Positions 62,186 through 64,000 of a stretch of 64,000 nt of DNA are shown here, piece after piece (position 1 is the stretch's first letter; each line of letters begins with the position of its first letter). The notes beneath the pieces are model-generated. The model was given only the letters and a program-made list of their open reading frames with translations, searched no databases and had not been told where the DNA came from. The DNA comes from Neodontobutis hainanensis. Taxonomy: Eukaryota; Chordata; Actinopteri; Gobiiformes; Odontobutidae. The position numbers were made by a program, and so were the translations under genes. Location: contig JALDNG010000431.1 of assembly GCA_024349245.1 (NCBI GenBank), forward strand, positions 62,001 through 126,000, written 5' to 3'.

Positions 62186-62965
62186 ATGGGTAGAGTTATT
62201 AGAGCACAGCGAAAAGGAGCCAGTAGAGTATATAAAGCAAAGGTTTGCAAGCGTGTTGGGGCGCCCAAGCTTAGAATTAACGATTTCTCTGAACGAAATG
62301 GATACATTCGAGGGAAGATCACTAATATTGTCCATGATCCGGCCCGTGGGGCCCCTTTAGCTATTGTACATTTCCGTGATCCTTACAGATACAAGATCCG
62401 AAAAGAAATTTTCATCGCCACTGAAGGGATGTACACTGGGCAATATGTTTATTGTGGTCGAAAAGCTTCCCTACATACGGGTAATACTCTTCCTCTCCAG
62501 AGCATTCCCGAAGGTACTACTGTCTGCAACATCGAGATGAATCACGGTGATAGGGGGAAGCTTATTCGAACGAGTGGCACGTATGGCACTGTTATTACTC
62601 ATAACAAAGAAAATGGTACAACTCGTGTGAAGCTGCCAAGTGGAATCAAGAAGGTATTGTCTTCACTGAATCGCGCTACTATTGGAATAGTTGCTGGTGG
62701 TGGAAGAATCGATAAGCCACTTCTTAAGGCTGGTCGGGCTTATTACAAGTATAAAGCCAAGAGCAGGGTATTCCCACGTGTACGTGGTGTGGCAATGAAT
62801 CCTGTTGATCATCCTCATGGTGGTGGAAACCATCAACACATTGGTTTCCCGTCAACTGTCAGTCGAAATGCACCTCCTGGTCGTAAAGTTGGGCTAATTG
62901 CTGCCAGAAGAACCGGACGTGTTCGATCCACCGCGAAGAAGGTTGTTTCTAATGCCGCTTCGTAG
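62186..62965 (+). CDS. RPL8: Large ribosomal subunit protein uL2 (L8)
   Basis: Universal protein of the 60S subunit next to the peptidyl-transferase centre. A single uninterrupted frame of 259 aa (human 257) from MGRVIRAQRKG, through RKGASRVYKAKV, HDPARGAPLA, GTYGTVITHNKENGTTRVKL and GIVAGGGRIDKP. The universally conserved loop RGVAMNPVDHPHGGG (with the histidine methylated in other animals) is followed by KVGLIAARRTGRVR. It has no introns and needs no base correction, and its codon use is less AT-rich than the neighbours, as expected for high expression. Its lack of introns is in sharp contrast with FARSB and PSMA1 nearby. Confidence 0.99.
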   Translation: MGRVIRAQRKGASRVYKAKVCKRVGAPKLRINDFSERNGYIRGKITNIVHDPARGAPLAIVHFRDPYRYKIRKEIFIATEGMYTGQYVYCGRKASLHTGNTLPLQSIPEGTTVCNIEMNHGDRGKLIRTSGTYGTVITHNKENGTTRVKLPSGIKKVLSSLNRATIGIVAGGGRIDKPLLKAGRAYYKYKAKSRVFPRVRGVAMNPVDHPHGGGNHQHIGFPSTVSRNAPPGRKVGLIAARRTGRVRSTAKKVVSNAAS

Positions 62966-64000
62966 ATGTACTAATTTATTTTTTACCAAACAATTTAATA
63001 TTTTTGAAGTGATACTTAGTTACATTTAATTTTTGCATGTAAGTGTTGAATGTCTCCAAGTTCTCTCATATATTATAATAAATTTAACGTTTTTATTATG
63101 TTTAAAATGATAATTTAAGCTGTGTTTAAACTAATCGGTTTGTTTTATGTAGCTTATATGCATACTTTTATGAGGGTTTGTGAAATTACTTAAATGAATC
63201 ATACAGATAGGTTTATAATTTTCTGTTCTTTATATTATATAGATTTTAAACCTCGATTACCAATCGGAATCACCTGTTTTTGTCTTAAACAGTTCATGTT
63301 GTTTTACTGATTTTAATTCGTTGAACGAGGTCGCGATTTTAATTCAATTCAATTCAATGATTTTTTAGTGTTCTTTTATTTCAGGTTAAAAGCTGTTAAA
63401 GAAATTGTTAACACTTTTTTTTTAATTTCCTAATGTTCAGCGACAATTCTCATTTATCGTGTTTTTATTTTTGAAATTCTCAACAGTTTGAGCCGTTAGT
63501 CGTTAATTCATTTGTTCTAAAAAGCTACTTTCCCGTAAAGAAGAGTTATTTTTAAAGATTATGTGTGACGCGTGTTGATTATATTTGTAACAAATTTCTC
63601 TAAAATACTGTTAAAATATTTATCTTTTCTTTAGTAGGATGTTCCTCATGTAAGGGATTAATGTTTTTCTTAGTTTTATTTGGGATTTTCGAAGTGCTAT
63701 TTTTTCAAAATTGAGCTAATTTACACGTTTATTAAAGGTTTAATACGTTATGGTGTATTTTTTATGCTCAGCGAGATTATATAATTGTATTTAAAATTAA
63801 AAACCCAAAAAAATTCCGCATTAATACAACAGAAAAATGTAACTTTAAACATAATGGCACAATGTCAGTCATGATATTCGTTTTTTTTCTTGTAAGTTAA
63901 AAGAAGAGTTCGTTTAAATTTTATTTTTCCTTCATAATAACTTCACGGAAATTATGATTTTGGATATTTTTTGTGTTCCTGAATAATAATAATAACAATA
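62966..64000. other. RPL8 3' flank; no gene seen
   Basis: AT-rich sequence to the end of the window with no supported exon. Confidence 0.5.
63077..63082 (+). promoter_or_regulatory. Poly(A) signal of RPL8
   Basis: AATAAA 112 nt downstream of the RPL8 stop codon; the first clear match in the 3' flank. Confidence 0.5.

Noticed and set aside
61969..62335. Minus-strand frames at the start of RPL8
   Set aside because: Antisense of the RPL8 coding start; AT-driven composition beyond it.
1..64000. Dicyemid or orthonectid origin, suggested by the tiny introns
   Set aside because: Dicyemids also have very short introns, but the two minicollagens with exact CRD patterns indicate Cnidaria.
1..64000. 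Bacterial features such as operons, CRISPR arrays or phage genes
   Set aside because: No regular repeat arrays, no ribosome-binding sites or polycistronic spacing; all recognised genes are eukaryotic.

Overview
The window looks like nuclear DNA of a cnidarian parasite of the class Myxozoa. It is very AT-rich. It holds two minicollagen genes, a family known only from cnidarian stinging capsules (polar capsules in myxozoans), both with the exact cysteine pattern C-x3-C-x3-C-x3-C-x3-CC. It also holds ordinary animal housekeeping genes. The genus cannot be told from the sequence.

The main structural fact is that genes are hidden by ultra-short introns. Most are 21-26 nt and begin GT; they break the reading frame so often that long open frames do not appear. 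Removing them by hand gives full-length, in-frame proteins whose lengths match their families: GALE (27759-28981, 9 introns), FARSB (56314-58443, 17 introns), PSMA1 (59784-60836, 11 introns), MED7 (23066-23766, 4 introns), SEC61G (38048-38287, 1 intron), TRNT1 (17268-18614, 1 intron) and two head-to-head minicollagens (31545-32115 minus, 32411-33018 plus). RPL8 (62186-62965) has no intron. Of 47 introns worked out in genes with complete frames, three end in TG instead of AG.

A second recurring feature is that several of these genes need one extra base to stay in frame, nearly always in a homopolymer run: eight places in about 5 kb of well-aligned coding sequence, always a missing base. The simplest explanation is deletion errors in a long-read assembly, so I call these genes intact, not pseudogenes.

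Layout. 1-3039: nothing seen. 3040-5040: decayed pogo/Tigger-type DNA transposon. 7016-14133: BTB-like and SANT-domain (corepressor-like) genes and several unassigned coding blocks. 17268-19021: TRNT1 and an unassigned exon pair. 20220-20560: broken histone-fold gene. 23066-29570: MED7, unassigned blocks, GALE. 31545-33018: minicollagen pair. 36678-39680: small unassigned genes, SEC61G and an Ig-like fragment. 37435-37630 and 48192-48360: inverted copies of a dispersed repeat. 39681-53600: mostly AT-rich DNA with scattered exon-like blocks. 53610-53681: tRNA-Arg(CCG). 54530-60836: a compact cluster (two unassigned small genes, a coiled-coil gene, FARSB, PSMA1). 62186-62965: RPL8.

The genes do not form a pathway. 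The recognised ones cover translation (TRNT1, FARSB, RPL8, tRNA-Arg), protein turnover and secretion (PSMA1, SEC61G), transcription (MED7), sugar metabolism (GALE) and the capsule wall (minicollagens). Unassigned blocks rest on open frames joined by plausible tiny introns and are given low confidence.
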